In this document: positions 42,767-51,564 of the stretch, piece by piece
How positions within the stretch are numbered: the first letter of the stretch is position 1
Layout of the letters: each line of letters begins with the position of its first letter
Assembly (NCBI GenBank): GCA_910577355.1
Contig: CAJTMY010000004.1
Location: 42,057 to 106,056 of the forward strand
DNA: 64,000 nucleotides
Direction of reading: 5' to 3'
Source of the DNA: an uncultured Muribaculaceae bacterium
Lineage (GTDB): Bacteria; Bacteroidota; Bacteroidia; Bacteroidales; Muribaculaceae
The notes under the pieces: generated by a model
The model's database searches: none
What the model saw: the letters and a program-made list of their open reading frames with translations, nothing else
What the model was told of the DNA's origin: nothing
Made by a program: the position numbers and the translations under genes

Positions 42767-44464
42767 TTATCTTAAAATGTTGTTCTTTTTCAGCATCTCG
42801 TAGTCATAATTACGTAATCCTGATTTTTCAAGACTGACCGCCTCATTATGATCATTGAGATATAGACGAGGAGGGGTGGTGTATTCGGTGTCGGTCAGCG
42901 CTTTGTGGCGATCGGCATAGTCGGTGCTGATTCCTCCCATCTGTAGCATGGTGTCGAATACAATCCGTGAGGACGATACATTCTTGTCAACATTTTTGCC
43001 AGCGTTTATATACAGTTGCGGGTATGCTTCTCTCAACTGAGGCGACACCCACATCACTAATGGCACATGGATCTGCCAATAAGTCGGAACCGGCGATGCA
43101 TGCAGGAACCTGTTCCGGCTGTCGTCGTATATGTCTTCACCATGATCGGATGTATATATCATTCCGGCAAGGCACTGTTGGCTTTCCAATGTCATGATCA
43201 CTTCGTCAAGAAAATAATCGGTATATAGTATGGTGTTGTCGTAAGCATTGACAAGGCTTTCCCGGTTGAAGGCATCCGCATCGGCACTGTCGTCGGGTCG
43301 GAATATGCTGAATGATGAGGTGTAGCGGTCGCGATAATTGAAATGAGACCCATACATGTGCAGGATTATCATGATCTTGTTGTTGGGACACTGCTTGATC
43401 AACTTGCGCAGGAGCGGCAGCAGCTCTTCGTCATGATGTCCGTGGCCTTTGTCGGTGAGAAATACAGTTTTCTGGGCCTCGCGTGCGAAGAAGTCTATGA
43501 ATGAATGGTTCCTGCCCTGGTTGGACAGATATGCGGTAGAGAATCCGGCTTCGTTGAAGGCCGATATAAGGCTTTTGGATGTGTATATGGAATCGGCGAA
43601 ATTCTCGGCAGAGACCCACGACATCATCAACGGCACGCTTTTATGTGTCGTGTTGCTTTCGGTTAATGTCTTTGGGTAAACCAATAAATCAGACCGCTTT
43701 TTAAGGCGTGGGTTAGTGGGGCGATGATAACCGAAAAGTTGCCAGTTGTCAGCTCGTGAAGTTTCTCCTATTACAAGGACATACACTTCTTTATCTTCTG
43801 CCGGACGGTCACTATGTGCATTATAGCTGAAATTGGCCGACGTCTCGAAATAATTGTTTGTGGCTTTTGTACGTTTAATGGCTAGTACGGTATTGTGTAT
43901 TACATTTATAGGAAATATATCCTTTATTATACTGAACCGTAGATCAGACGCATATGCCGGAAATATGCAGACCAATCCAAGCAGGATACACACCGATCCA
44001 CTTTTCCGTGCGCCTGAAAGAGATATTGCGGATGCATGGCAACGATTGATCGCTGATATGGCACTCCATATCAATATAGGTACATATACAGTTAAAACTG
44101 TCAGTATCGCTCCCGTGAGATTGCCAAGGAGTTCTGTAGCTTCACTTACATTGGTGGTGACAAGATTAAGAAACATGTCGACAGCTATTATCGACTCTCC
44201 GTAAAGATATAGTAGTACAATCTGGAATGCTCCGTAAAATAGAATAGGAAAGAGTATGAGGGCTGTGCGTCCAACATTCTTCCATATGCCCATAATCAAA
44301 ATATAGACTCCGAAGGGCAGTAGTATATTGGCAGCCTTTGACCATGCCGACGAATACTCGGTGATGTCAAGAGTAACATTGGGCGCTATAAGCAGCAGAG
44401 GATAGCACCACAGCAATACCTCAGGCAAAAAAATACGTCTTAATATGATTTTAAAATGCTTCAT
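42767..44464 (-). CDS. phosphoethanolamine transferase (EptA/sulfatase fold)
   Basis: 565-residue inner-membrane enzyme transferring phosphoethanolamine to lipid A or another glycan. Five N-terminal helices (about 1-170) precede an alkaline-phosphatase-fold periplasmic domain: catalytic Thr235 in VIGETSRADNW, FGYHRPTNPRL, metal/substrate motifs LHMYGSHFNY and TSDHGEDIYDD. The modification lowers negative surface charge and gives resistance to cationic peptides in other bacteria. Its start overlaps the stop of the Omp85-like gene by 14 nt, so they are co-transcribed. Confidence 0.92.
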   Translation of the reverse strand: MKHFKIILRRIFLPEVLLWCYPLLLIAPNVTLDITEYSSAWSKAANILLPFGVYILIMGIWKNVGRTALILFPILFYGAFQIVLLYLYGESIIAVDMFLNLVTTNVSEATELLGNLTGAILTVLTVYVPILIWSAISAINRCHASAISLSGARKSGSVCILLGLVCIFPAYASDLRFSIIKDIFPINVIHNTVLAIKRTKATNNYFETSANFSYNAHSDRPAEDKEVYVLVIGETSRADNWQLFGYHRPTNPRLKKRSDLLVYPKTLTESNTTHKSVPLMMSWVSAENFADSIYTSKSLISAFNEAGFSTAYLSNQGRNHSFIDFFAREAQKTVFLTDKGHGHHDEELLPLLRKLIKQCPNNKIMIILHMYGSHFNYRDRYTSSFSIFRPDDSADADAFNRESLVNAYDNTILYTDYFLDEVIMTLESQQCLAGMIYTSDHGEDIYDDSRNRFLHASPVPTYWQIHVPLVMWVSPQLREAYPQLYINAGKNVDKNVSSSRIVFDTMLQMGGISTDYADRHKALTDTEYTTPPRLYLNDHNEAVSLEKSGLRNYDYEMLKKNNILR

Positions 44465-45614
44465 TTATACCGAAAAACAATCCGCGTTCATGTTTGCCGA
44501 AACCGATGTCAACACGGACATTCACATTCTTTTTGAATTCCCAGCGATAGCCGAATCCGAAGTTTGGCAAAAGTTGATTGAAATGTATATCTGTAATACG
44601 CGGAAATATTGAACCGACACCGACCCACACCACAACACCGTTGCGGCGCCATACATGCTGGCGAAGTTCCACGCATATGTCGGCGGCGCCCTTGTCGCGG
44701 TAACGCCCTTCAAAGTATCCGCGCATCGTCTCGCTGCCGCCGAGATACGACATCAGTCCCCATGGAGTGTCGCCCCATGTTATGCGCCAATGTAGCCTTG
44801 AGGCAAGCGTGCAGCCTTTCCATACGGGATGGAACCAAGCCGCCGTAAATTCATTTATCTTGAAAGGATAGCGGTTGCCCATCCAGCCGAAGTCAAAAGT
44901 CTGGTCAAACCGTATTAGAATGCCGTTTTTTGTGGCGGTAAGATTATCGCGTGTATCATAACGCAGAGATGCCCCTAAGCCGTAGTTGAAGGTGCGGTGA
45001 GGCATCCCGTTCCACAGTTCAGGTTTTTGAAAAGATCGGGCATTCACATAGTCGAATGTTACAAGCGGCCCGAGATACATGTTCTTGCCGAACCGTATGG
45101 CAAACAGAGCCTCGGCATGCGATGCGAGATACTTGTATTTCGACTCGTTGTCATTGTCGCTGCACTGTTCATAGCCGATACCCCAGTATTTTGTATCTAT
45201 TGAGGAGAATGACACATTGTAGTCGAGTCGGTAGCGGTCGTGCGGAAATACGTGGACGCCTCCGAATGACAGCTCAAAGTGCGCGGCTGTCGTAGCCTTG
45301 AAACTCAGCGACATATCCGACGGGCGTGTGAGCGAGTCATCGGGCGCTGTGGAATATGCGCCGGCAGCAACGATGCCGATTCCGAATTTTGAATCGCTTG
45401 AATAGAATGGGCCGCCGATAAGGCTGAAATCCATCTTTTTGCTTATAGGCTTTTTGTTGGTCTCGGAGAAATAATTGACTATCCGCTTGATAAGTCCCTG
45501 CTTCGGCTCTGTGACAACCGAATCGCCCACAGCATCGCCTCCGTCCACGGCATATGCGGCATGGGCGAAAACAATGGCAAAAAAGGCTGAAAGCAACAGT
45601 CTGTTTGTTTTCAT
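44451..45614 (-). CDS. Omp85/BamA-family outer membrane beta-barrel without POTRA domains
   Basis: 387 residues with a signal peptide (LLLSAFFAIVFAHAAYA). The rest is a 16-strand Omp85-type barrel (bacterial surface antigen domain) with GLGASLRYDTRDN, GLMSYLGGSETMRGYFEGRYRDK (the G-x-x-x-x-R-G-Y loop, split here) and a C-terminal barrel strand ending in F. POTRA repeats are absent: only about 60 residues separate the signal from the barrel. The start at 45614 was preferred to one six codons upstream because it opens directly with the signal peptide. It may be a small-solute or lipid-related channel; the link to the transferase is inferred from the overlap. Confidence 0.82.
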   Translation of the reverse strand: MKTNRLLLSAFFAIVFAHAAYAVDGGDAVGDSVVTEPKQGLIKRIVNYFSETNKKPISKKMDFSLIGGPFYSSDSKFGIGIVAAGAYSTAPDDSLTRPSDMSLSFKATTAAHFELSFGGVHVFPHDRYRLDYNVSFSSIDTKYWGIGYEQCSDNDNESKYKYLASHAEALFAIRFGKNMYLGPLVTFDYVNARSFQKPELWNGMPHRTFNYGLGASLRYDTRDNLTATKNGILIRFDQTFDFGWMGNRYPFKINEFTAAWFHPVWKGCTLASRLHWRITWGDTPWGLMSYLGGSETMRGYFEGRYRDKGAADICVELRQHVWRRNGVVVWVGVGSIFPRITDIHFNQLLPNFGFGYRWEFKKNVNVRVDIGFGKHERGLFFGINEAF

Positions 45615-45626
45615 AGGACAATTCTT

Positions 45627-45658
45627 TTGCAAATTAACAAATAAAATGTGTAACTTTG
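45627..45658 (+). promoter_or_regulatory. promoter of the menDBCE operon (-33 TTG and -7 TAACTTTG)
   Basis: TTG (45627-45629), a 21-nt spacer and TAACTTTG (45651-45658), 28 nt before the menD start. Confidence 0.75.
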
Positions 45659-45686
45659 TTTAGCGAATTTACATTTTTAACTAAAA

Positions 45687-47411
45687 ATGGTGAAAAATAC
45701 GATTAAACGATCTGCCCGAATGATTGCTTCTCTGCTTGTGCGGAGTGGAGTATCGAATGTCGTATTGTCGCCGGGCAGTCGCAATGTGCCGTTGATCGTC
45801 GCTCTTGAGCGGCAAGCGGGAATTGAAACGAGAGTTGTGGCGGACGAACGCTCAGCGGCCTTTATCGCACTTGGTATGGCAATAGAATCAGGCAGCCCTG
45901 TGGCTATGGTATGCACATCGGGGAGCGCGGCGCTAAACTATGGGCCGGCATTGGCCGAGGCATATTACCAGCACATACCGCTTATAGCCATCACCGCCGA
46001 CCGACCGTCGGAATGGATCGGGCAGGATGATTCGCAGACAATATTGCAGCCGGGCATATTTGCAAATTACATAAAAGGAACATTCGACATACCGGTAGAA
46101 AGCGACGAGCCTGATCGAATGTGGTATATCAACCGCACAATCAACGATGCGCTGCGCGCCGCCACGGATGATATCCCCGGGCCGGTGCACATCAATATAC
46201 ATTTTGCCGAACCGCTCGGAGAGATTGCTGAAATAGCCGAACCGGACAGTTTCGGAATAGGAGCCAGACTCATAGAGTGCCTTCAATCCACACACGACAT
46301 GACATTGCCGGTCGAGGAACTCGCATCCCATCTGGCATCTCCTGCGCGCATACTTGTGGTGGCCGGCTTCATGAAGCCCGACAACAATCTGAGTCTTATG
46401 CTGCGCGAACTGGCGCGTCGCCCCAATATCGTTGTGATGCAGGAAGCGCAGAGCTGTCTGCACGGATGCGGTGATTTTATCACCAATATAGATTCGTCGT
46501 TGAGGTGTGCGGGCGATGACGGCAACCTTGTCCCGGACATAATGATCAAGTTCGGCGGCTCGCTTACAAGTGCCTCTCTGAAATCGTATCTGCGCAGACT
46601 GCCTGACACGACGGAACATTGGAGTATCAGCCAATGCCGGAGGAGCGTGGATACATTCCGCAGGCTTGCACGCATTATCCCGTGCGATGAGTATGCATTT
46701 CTGAGTAAGATATGTTGTTGCTTGCCTGCGCTGGGGAGCGATAATCCGTCTCCTTTCAAGACGGCGTGGCTTAAGGCATCCGAGAGAGCCAAGGAGCTTA
46801 CCGCAGCATCTCTTGATGCGATTCCATGGAGCGACTTCAAGGCCATGGGGATCATAATGGATCGGTTGCCGAAAGACATTTGGCTGCATATAGGAAACGG
46901 TATGGCTGTAAGGTATCTTCAATACCTTGATTACGGTAAAGTTTTTAATGTGACTTGTAATCGTGGTGTAAGCGGCATTGACGGGTCTACGTCTACTGCC
47001 ATAGGGGTAGCCTCGGCGACGGATGCCGCGCAGCCTGTCGTGCTCATTACGGGAGATATGTCGATGCAATATGATATCGGCGCACTCGCCACGGCAGATA
47101 TGCCCTCCAATCTCCGGATAATAGTCCTCAACAACGGAGGGGGAGGCATTTTCAGATTTATAGAGACGACCCGCGACCTCAAAGAGCTTGACCGATGCCT
47201 CGCATGTGATGTCAGGCTTCCCCTCAAGGAGCTGTCTCAGGCCTTCGGATTCAGGTACCTGTCTGCAACAAACGAGTCGGAACTTGCCGATTCAATGAAA
47301 AAGCTTACCGATACGGTGTCAGACCCCGTCATACTCGAGGTCGTGACAGACGGACAGAGGTCGGCGGAAATATTCACAGACTATCTAAAAAATAAACTTA
47401 CCATACAATGA
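45687..47411 (+). CDS. menD: 2-succinyl-5-enolpyruvyl-6-hydroxy-3-cyclohexene-1-carboxylate synthase
   Basis: 574-residue ThDP enzyme joining isochorismate and 2-oxoglutarate in menaquinone synthesis. N-terminal pyrimidine-binding domain with VVLSPGSRNVPL and VVADERSAAFIALG; C-terminal ThDP/Mg motif from GDMSMQYDIGAL to VLNNGGGGIF. Length matches MenD. First gene of a four-gene operon in which every junction is a 4-nt overlap. Confidence 0.96.
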   Translation: MVKNTIKRSARMIASLLVRSGVSNVVLSPGSRNVPLIVALERQAGIETRVVADERSAAFIALGMAIESGSPVAMVCTSGSAALNYGPALAEAYYQHIPLIAITADRPSEWIGQDDSQTILQPGIFANYIKGTFDIPVESDEPDRMWYINRTINDALRAATDDIPGPVHINIHFAEPLGEIAEIAEPDSFGIGARLIECLQSTHDMTLPVEELASHLASPARILVVAGFMKPDNNLSLMLRELARRPNIVVMQEAQSCLHGCGDFITNIDSSLRCAGDDGNLVPDIMIKFGGSLTSASLKSYLRRLPDTTEHWSISQCRRSVDTFRRLARIIPCDEYAFLSKICCCLPALGSDNPSPFKTAWLKASERAKELTAASLDAIPWSDFKAMGIIMDRLPKDIWLHIGNGMAVRYLQYLDYGKVFNVTCNRGVSGIDGSTSTAIGVASATDAAQPVVLITGDMSMQYDIGALATADMPSNLRIIVLNNGGGGIFRFIETTRDLKELDRCLACDVRLPLKELSQAFGFRYLSATNESELADSMKKLTDTVSDPVILEVVTDGQRSAEIFTDYLKNKLTIQ

Positions 47412-48229
47412 AACGCAACTGGACTACCATAAAGGAATATTCGGATATTCTCTTTGACTTCTACGAAGGAATAGCCCGCATCACCATCAATCGCCCCGAA
47501 GTATATAACGCTTTCCGACCGCAGACCAACGCTCAGATGCTCGACGCCATGGATTATTGCCGGGATTGTCGGGATGTGCGTGTCATCGTGCTTACCGGCG
47601 CCGGCGACAAGGCATTCTGTTCTGGCGGCGACCAACACTACAAGAGCCGTGGCGGTTACCGCGACGAGGACGGTACACCACGTCTCAATGTACTTGACTT
47701 GCACAAGGCGATACAAAGCATCACAAAGCCTGTGATAGCGATGGTCAACGGATATTCGATAGGCGGCGGCAACGTATTGCAGCTTGTATGTGACCTCACT
47801 ATAGCATCCGAGAATGCTCGATTCGGACAGACAGGTCCGAAGGTGGGCAGTTTCGATGCCGGATTCGGTTCGTCGTATCTGGCACGTTGCGTGGGTCAGA
47901 AAAAAGCCCGTGAGATATGGTATCTGTGTCGCCAATATACCGCTCAGGAAGCGCTTGAGATGGGGATGATAAACAAGGTGGTGCCATTTGACCGGCTTGA
48001 GGACGAGGTGGTGGACTGGTGCATGACCATAATGAAGCGAAGTCCGTTTGCGATACGTATGATAAAGCGCGCGCTCAATGCCGAGCTTAACGGCCAGCAC
48101 GGCCTTATGGAATTTGCAGGCGACGCCACTCTCATGTATTACCTCATGGACGAGGCTCAGGAAGGCAAAGATGCATTCCTTGAAAAGCGCGATCCGGATT
48201 TCGGAAAATTCCCGCAATTCCCCGGATGA
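47408..48229 (+). CDS. menB: 1,4-dihydroxy-2-naphthoyl-CoA synthase
   Basis: 273-residue crotonase-fold enzyme that cyclises o-succinylbenzoyl-CoA. Motifs: ITINRPEVYNAFRPQ, VLTGAGDKAFCSGGDQ (oxyanion region), GGGNVLQLVCDLTIASENA and GSFDAGFGSSYLARCVGQKK, typical of MenB. It overlaps menD and menC by 4 nt each. Confidence 0.97.
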   Translation: MKRNWTTIKEYSDILFDFYEGIARITINRPEVYNAFRPQTNAQMLDAMDYCRDCRDVRVIVLTGAGDKAFCSGGDQHYKSRGGYRDEDGTPRLNVLDLHKAIQSITKPVIAMVNGYSIGGGNVLQLVCDLTIASENARFGQTGPKVGSFDAGFGSSYLARCVGQKKAREIWYLCRQYTAQEALEMGMINKVVPFDRLEDEVVDWCMTIMKRSPFAIRMIKRALNAELNGQHGLMEFAGDATLMYYLMDEAQEGKDAFLEKRDPDFGKFPQFPG

Positions 48230-49251
48230 TGAAGGCATATTGGTGCCCTTATACGCTGCGTTTCAAATTCGAGGCGCGCACTTCGCGCCAATCGATGCTT
48301 GTCAAGGATACATGGTTGGTAAAGATCGTTGACGAGGAGACAGGTCGCGAAGGAGTAGGGGAATGCGCCATGTTCCGCGGACTCAGTTCTGAGGATTCGC
48401 CTCGATTTGAGGATTTACTCGGAGCGACTTGTCGCGGTTTTACGCCCGACACGTTGCCGGAAGTGTCATCGGTACGTTTTGGCTTCGAGACAGCGTTGGC
48501 CGATCTTTACGGTCGACCGGATACGGATTTCACGCGTGGAGAAGCGTCGATACCAATCAACGGTCTGATATGGATGGGCGACAAGCATACCATGAAGCAT
48601 CGTATTGATGAAAAACTTGCAGCCGGTTTCAAGGTGTTGAAGCTTAAAATCGGCGGCATAAATTTCAGCGACGAAATCGATTTGCTTAGATATATACGTG
48701 GTATATACCCTGTCGATGCGTTGGAATTGAGGCTTGATGCCAATGGCAGTTTCACGCCTGATAATGCCATGCGTCGGATTGAAATGCTGTCGCCTCTCGG
48801 CATACATTCCATAGAGCAGCCAATACGAGCCGGGCAAATATCCGAGATGGCAAGAATATGTGCGGAAAGCCCCATTCCGGTTGCTCTTGATGAGGAGCTG
48901 ATAGGAACAAGAAATCGAGAAGAATCGCGGCAGTTACTTATGGAGACAAGGCCACGATATATAATTCTGAAACCGGCTCTTTGCGGCGGTTTTCTCGGCG
49001 CAGACACATGGATCGAGGAAGCCGACCGGCTCGGTATAGGCCATTGGTTCACATCGGCGCTCGAATCGAATGTCGGTCTTGAGGCCATTGCAAGGCATAT
49101 AGCCGAGAAGAGCTGCGACATGCCCCAGGGACTCGGAACAGGACAGTTGTTCCATAATAATTTCGACAGCCCGCTTTATCTCAATGGAGACCGCATGTGT
49201 TTCGATGCGTCCAAAAAACTACGTATTCCTGATCTGCCATGGCATCAATGA
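48226..49251 (+). CDS. menC: o-succinylbenzoate synthase
   Basis: 341-residue enolase-superfamily dehydratase. The catalytic KxK is in VLKLKIGG, metal ligands in LRLDANGSF, SIEQPI and ALDEELIG, and the second Lys in YIILKPALCGG. It precedes MenB's substrate-activating partner MenE. Overlaps menB by 4 nt. Confidence 0.93.
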   Translation: MMKAYWCPYTLRFKFEARTSRQSMLVKDTWLVKIVDEETGREGVGECAMFRGLSSEDSPRFEDLLGATCRGFTPDTLPEVSSVRFGFETALADLYGRPDTDFTRGEASIPINGLIWMGDKHTMKHRIDEKLAAGFKVLKLKIGGINFSDEIDLLRYIRGIYPVDALELRLDANGSFTPDNAMRRIEMLSPLGIHSIEQPIRAGQISEMARICAESPIPVALDEELIGTRNREESRQLLMETRPRYIILKPALCGGFLGADTWIEEADRLGIGHWFTSALESNVGLEAIARHIAEKSCDMPQGLGTGQLFHNNFDSPLYLNGDRMCFDASKKLRIPDLPWHQ

Positions 49252-50177
49252 ACGATTTTCTCGCCGAGTGGCGGTCAGACGTCCCATACATCGAAGCTCA
49301 TACAAGCGGATCTACGGGCACTCCGAAAAGTATTAGATTATTGAAAACCGATATGCGTGTATCGGCTGAGGCAACCAACAGATTCTTCGGCATAACGCAT
49401 GATTCCGTGTTGGCGATACCTCTGTCGGCCGACTACATCGCCGGCAAGATGATGGCCGTACGGGCCGATGTGGCCGGATGCCGGCTTATCGAGATGCCGG
49501 TTTCCAATTCGGTGGTGATAGACACTCATATCGATCTTCTTGCCATAGTGCCTTCACAGGTGGAAAGTGTGCTTGCGAATGTCGATGTGGCGCGTAAGGT
49601 AGGCAATATCCTTGTAGGTGGAGGCCCGCTGTCGCAATCCCGGGCAATGGCGTTGACTGAATCGGGGATACCCTCATTTCTAGGATACGGCATGACCGAG
49701 ACATGCAGCCATGTGGCTTTGCGGCGCATCGGAGCGGATGGCCGCTACCACGCTATGCCAGGAGTATCTTTCGAGGCGGATGGCAGGGGTTGTCTGGTCA
49801 TAATTTCCGGCAAGTATTCATGGAAGCGGATCGTTACGAATGATGTTGCGCGTATATTGTCGCCCGATACCTTCGAGTGGCTCGGCCGTTATGATAATGT
49901 GGTAATATCCGGAGGCATTAAGTTGCATCCCGAGAAGATCGAGCAAGAAATAAAAGCGGCTTTGCCGCATATGCCGGAATTTTATCTTGTGGGAGAGCCC
50001 GATGAAAAATGGGGTTCGAGGCTTGTCATGGTCATAGAGGACGCTCCAGACTCTCTTACGGATGATCTGCTCGGCAGCGGTATAGATCGCCGCAAACTTC
50101 CCAAACGTATTGTAAGCGTAAAAAAACTGCCGCAGTGTGCCAATGGCAAACTGCGGCGTATATTGCCGGAGTTATAG
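49248..50177 (+). CDS. menE: o-succinylbenzoate--CoA ligase (short form)
   Basis: 309-residue AMP-forming ligase activating o-succinylbenzoate with CoA. The core motifs are present: P-loop AHTSGSTGTPKSIRL, GYGMTETCSHVALR, GRYDNVVISGGIKLHPEKIE, and C-terminal KKLPQCANGKLRRI with the catalytic Lys. It lacks about the first 100 residues seen in longer homologues, so it starts almost at the P-loop; this compact form is known in Bacteroidetes. The ATG at 49248 makes the same ATGA overlap as its neighbours; 49239 is the alternative. Ends 5 nt from the convergent regulator gene. Confidence 0.9.
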   Translation: MNDFLAEWRSDVPYIEAHTSGSTGTPKSIRLLKTDMRVSAEATNRFFGITHDSVLAIPLSADYIAGKMMAVRADVAGCRLIEMPVSNSVVIDTHIDLLAIVPSQVESVLANVDVARKVGNILVGGGPLSQSRAMALTESGIPSFLGYGMTETCSHVALRRIGADGRYHAMPGVSFEADGRGCLVIISGKYSWKRIVTNDVARILSPDTFEWLGRYDNVVISGGIKLHPEKIEQEIKAALPHMPEFYLVGEPDEKWGSRLVMVIEDAPDSLTDDLLGSGIDRRKLPKRIVSVKKLPQCANGKLRRILPEL

Positions 50178-50182
50178 AATGA

Positions 50183-50881
50183 TTAACCGAATTTGCTGAT
50201 CTTGCGCAACTGATTCTCGTTGATGATGCGGATACGGCGTCCGTCGACGGTGATAAGATGTTCATCGACAAATGTCGACAGAGTACGGATAGCATTTGCG
50301 GTGGTCATGTTTGACAGGTTCGCAAGATCTTCGCGCGACATATATATTTTCAATGTAGCCTCGTCATCCTCGTAGCCGTAGTTCTCCCGCAGCACCATAA
50401 GCGCTTCGGCAAGGCGGCCTCGGATATGCTTCTGGGTGAGGTTGACTATACGGGTATCTGAACCGCCGAGATTGCGCGACAGCTCGCGTATGAAAAACCA
50501 TGCCAGCTCACGGTTGTTGTCGATCATCGAGCGCACGAGTTCGAGCGGTATGGCGCCGAGAGTCGACGGCTCGAATGCGGCAGCACTCGACACATATGGT
50601 TCATGCGCGAAGTATGCGCGATAACCGAAATATTGCACAGGGCGAATGAGCCGCAATATCTGCACGCGGCCACCGACACCTTCCTTGAACTTCTTCACCT
50701 TGCCTTTGAGCAGGCACCATAGAAATTCAGGCTCTTCACCTTCGGCATATATGAATTGGTTTTTCTTGAAGGTCTGTATATTGAAATTGTCGACAATCAG
50801 GCGCTTCTCGTCACCGTCAAGGATCGACCATATCTCAGCCATGTCCTCATGAATAACCTTTTCTATCGCTGACTTGATCAT
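50183..50881 (-). CDS. Crp/Fnr family transcriptional regulator
   Basis: 232 residues: a cyclic-nucleotide-binding-fold effector domain (about 15-130, YAEGEEPEFLWCLLKGKVK) and a C-terminal winged HTH (about 150-225, SREDLANLSNMTTANAIRTL). Only one Cys is present, so it is not an FNR-type Fe-S oxygen sensor; the effector is unknown. The start at 50881 lies after a strong promoter (50928-50957); a longer frame covers that promoter. Nearby metabolism genes and the FNR-like site upstream of nrdD make it a candidate regulator of anaerobic metabolism. Confidence 0.9.
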   Translation of the reverse strand: MIKSAIEKVIHEDMAEIWSILDGDEKRLIVDNFNIQTFKKNQFIYAEGEEPEFLWCLLKGKVKKFKEGVGGRVQILRLIRPVQYFGYRAYFAHEPYVSSAAAFEPSTLGAIPLELVRSMIDNNRELAWFFIRELSRNLGGSDTRIVNLTQKHIRGRLAEALMVLRENYGYEDDEATLKIYMSREDLANLSNMTTANAIRTLSTFVDEHLITVDGRRIRIINENQLRKISKFG

Positions 50882-50927
50882 ATTGTGTGCTGTCGGTTTA
50901 TATGCTATACAACATGTTTTTGCTTCG

Positions 50928-50957
50928 CAAAGATAGTTTTTTTTCATATATTTACAA
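50928..50957 (-). promoter_or_regulatory. promoter of the Crp/Fnr regulator (-33 TTG and -7 TATCTTTG)
   Basis: On the minus strand TTG (50955-50957), a 19-nt spacer and TATCTTTG (50928-50935), 46 nt before the start at 50881. Confidence 0.75.
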
Positions 50958-51006
50958 AGCGTTTCAAATAAAAATTGATAATGCGTGTTTTTTTTGATGC
51001 GCTCTC

Positions 51007-51037
51007 TTGCATATTTGAACCATCATCATTAACTTTG
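51007..51037 (+). promoter_or_regulatory. orphan promoter (-33 TTG and -7 TAACTTTG)
   Basis: TTG (51007-51009), a 20-nt spacer and TAACTTTG (51030-51037). No recognisable gene follows; a strong terminator lies at 51273-51310, so a transcript of about 270 nt is predicted. Confidence 0.65.
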
Positions 51038-51123
51038 TGTTATTAAAACAAACAGACAACAAGTCGCATGTACATTGAAATATTGCCGCATCAAAGTTGA
51101 TTGGGAAACTCTTCAAATTATAA

Positions 51124-51296
51124 TGAAATACCGAGACAATCTTAGCCGGACGATGGCGGGCCTCGATCGGGACGTGTTCCGATGCTTCATGCCGGAGGAT
51201 TACAAAGGACGGCGAGAACTCAAATCCTGTCATATCGGAGTTTCATCGCATCCTTTGGTGTGGCACCCTATTGAAAGAGGCTGTGTCAAACAATAG
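51124..51296 (+). CDS. possible small ORF inside the orphan promoter-terminator unit
   Basis: 57 codons from ATG 51124 to a TAG inside the terminator hairpin. The product is basic (for example DYKGRRELKSC) and matches no family I know. The reading frame is open further upstream to a TTG at 51075. It may be a real small protein, a gene remnant, or chance coding in an sRNA. From 50947 to 51124 and from 51311 to 51374 I see no other gene. Confidence 0.25.
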
Positions 51297-51310
51297 ACAC
51301 AGCCTCTTTC
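51273..51310 (+). terminator. strong Rho-independent terminator (15-bp stem)
   Basis: GAAAGAGGCTGTGTC pairs perfectly with GACACAGCCTCTTTC around the 8-nt loop AAACAATA, then TTTTA. It ends the unit started by the promoter at 51007-51037. Confidence 0.8.
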
Positions 51311-51374
51311 TTTTATGACATGTTGGATAACATAAAAACAAATCCATGATTTTGCTGTCTAATACCTGATTGCA

Positions 51375-51497
51375 ATGGAAGTGATTCAAGAGCGAGATAT
51401 CAATGGCAAGTATGTGGCCGAAGTGAATCTGACCCGCGAGCAATGGAATGAGGTTCTTTCGGACGAGACCTATGGTTTCTATAACGTCAACATCTAA
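51375..51497 (+). pseudogene. 40-codon ORF, probable gene fragment
   Basis: The product ends YNVNI after an acidic helix-like stretch (LTREQWNEVLSDE). It faintly resembles the N-terminus of some Bacteroidetes HNH or restriction-like proteins, from memory only. There is no promoter element just upstream, and the stop follows quickly, so a truncated gene is the best guess; a genuine short protein is possible. It precedes the DUF5131 gene by 67 nt. Confidence 0.3.
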
Positions 51498-51564
51498 TTT
51501 CGGCTTGGGCCATTAATAGCACCTGCGTAGTACCCTGTCAGCAAACAAAAAAGAATGATATAAG

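Noticed and set aside
45933..47069. Long open frame (378 codons) on the minus strand
   Set aside because: It lies entirely opposite menD, which has clear family motifs; the minus-strand product has none and looks like an antisense shadow.
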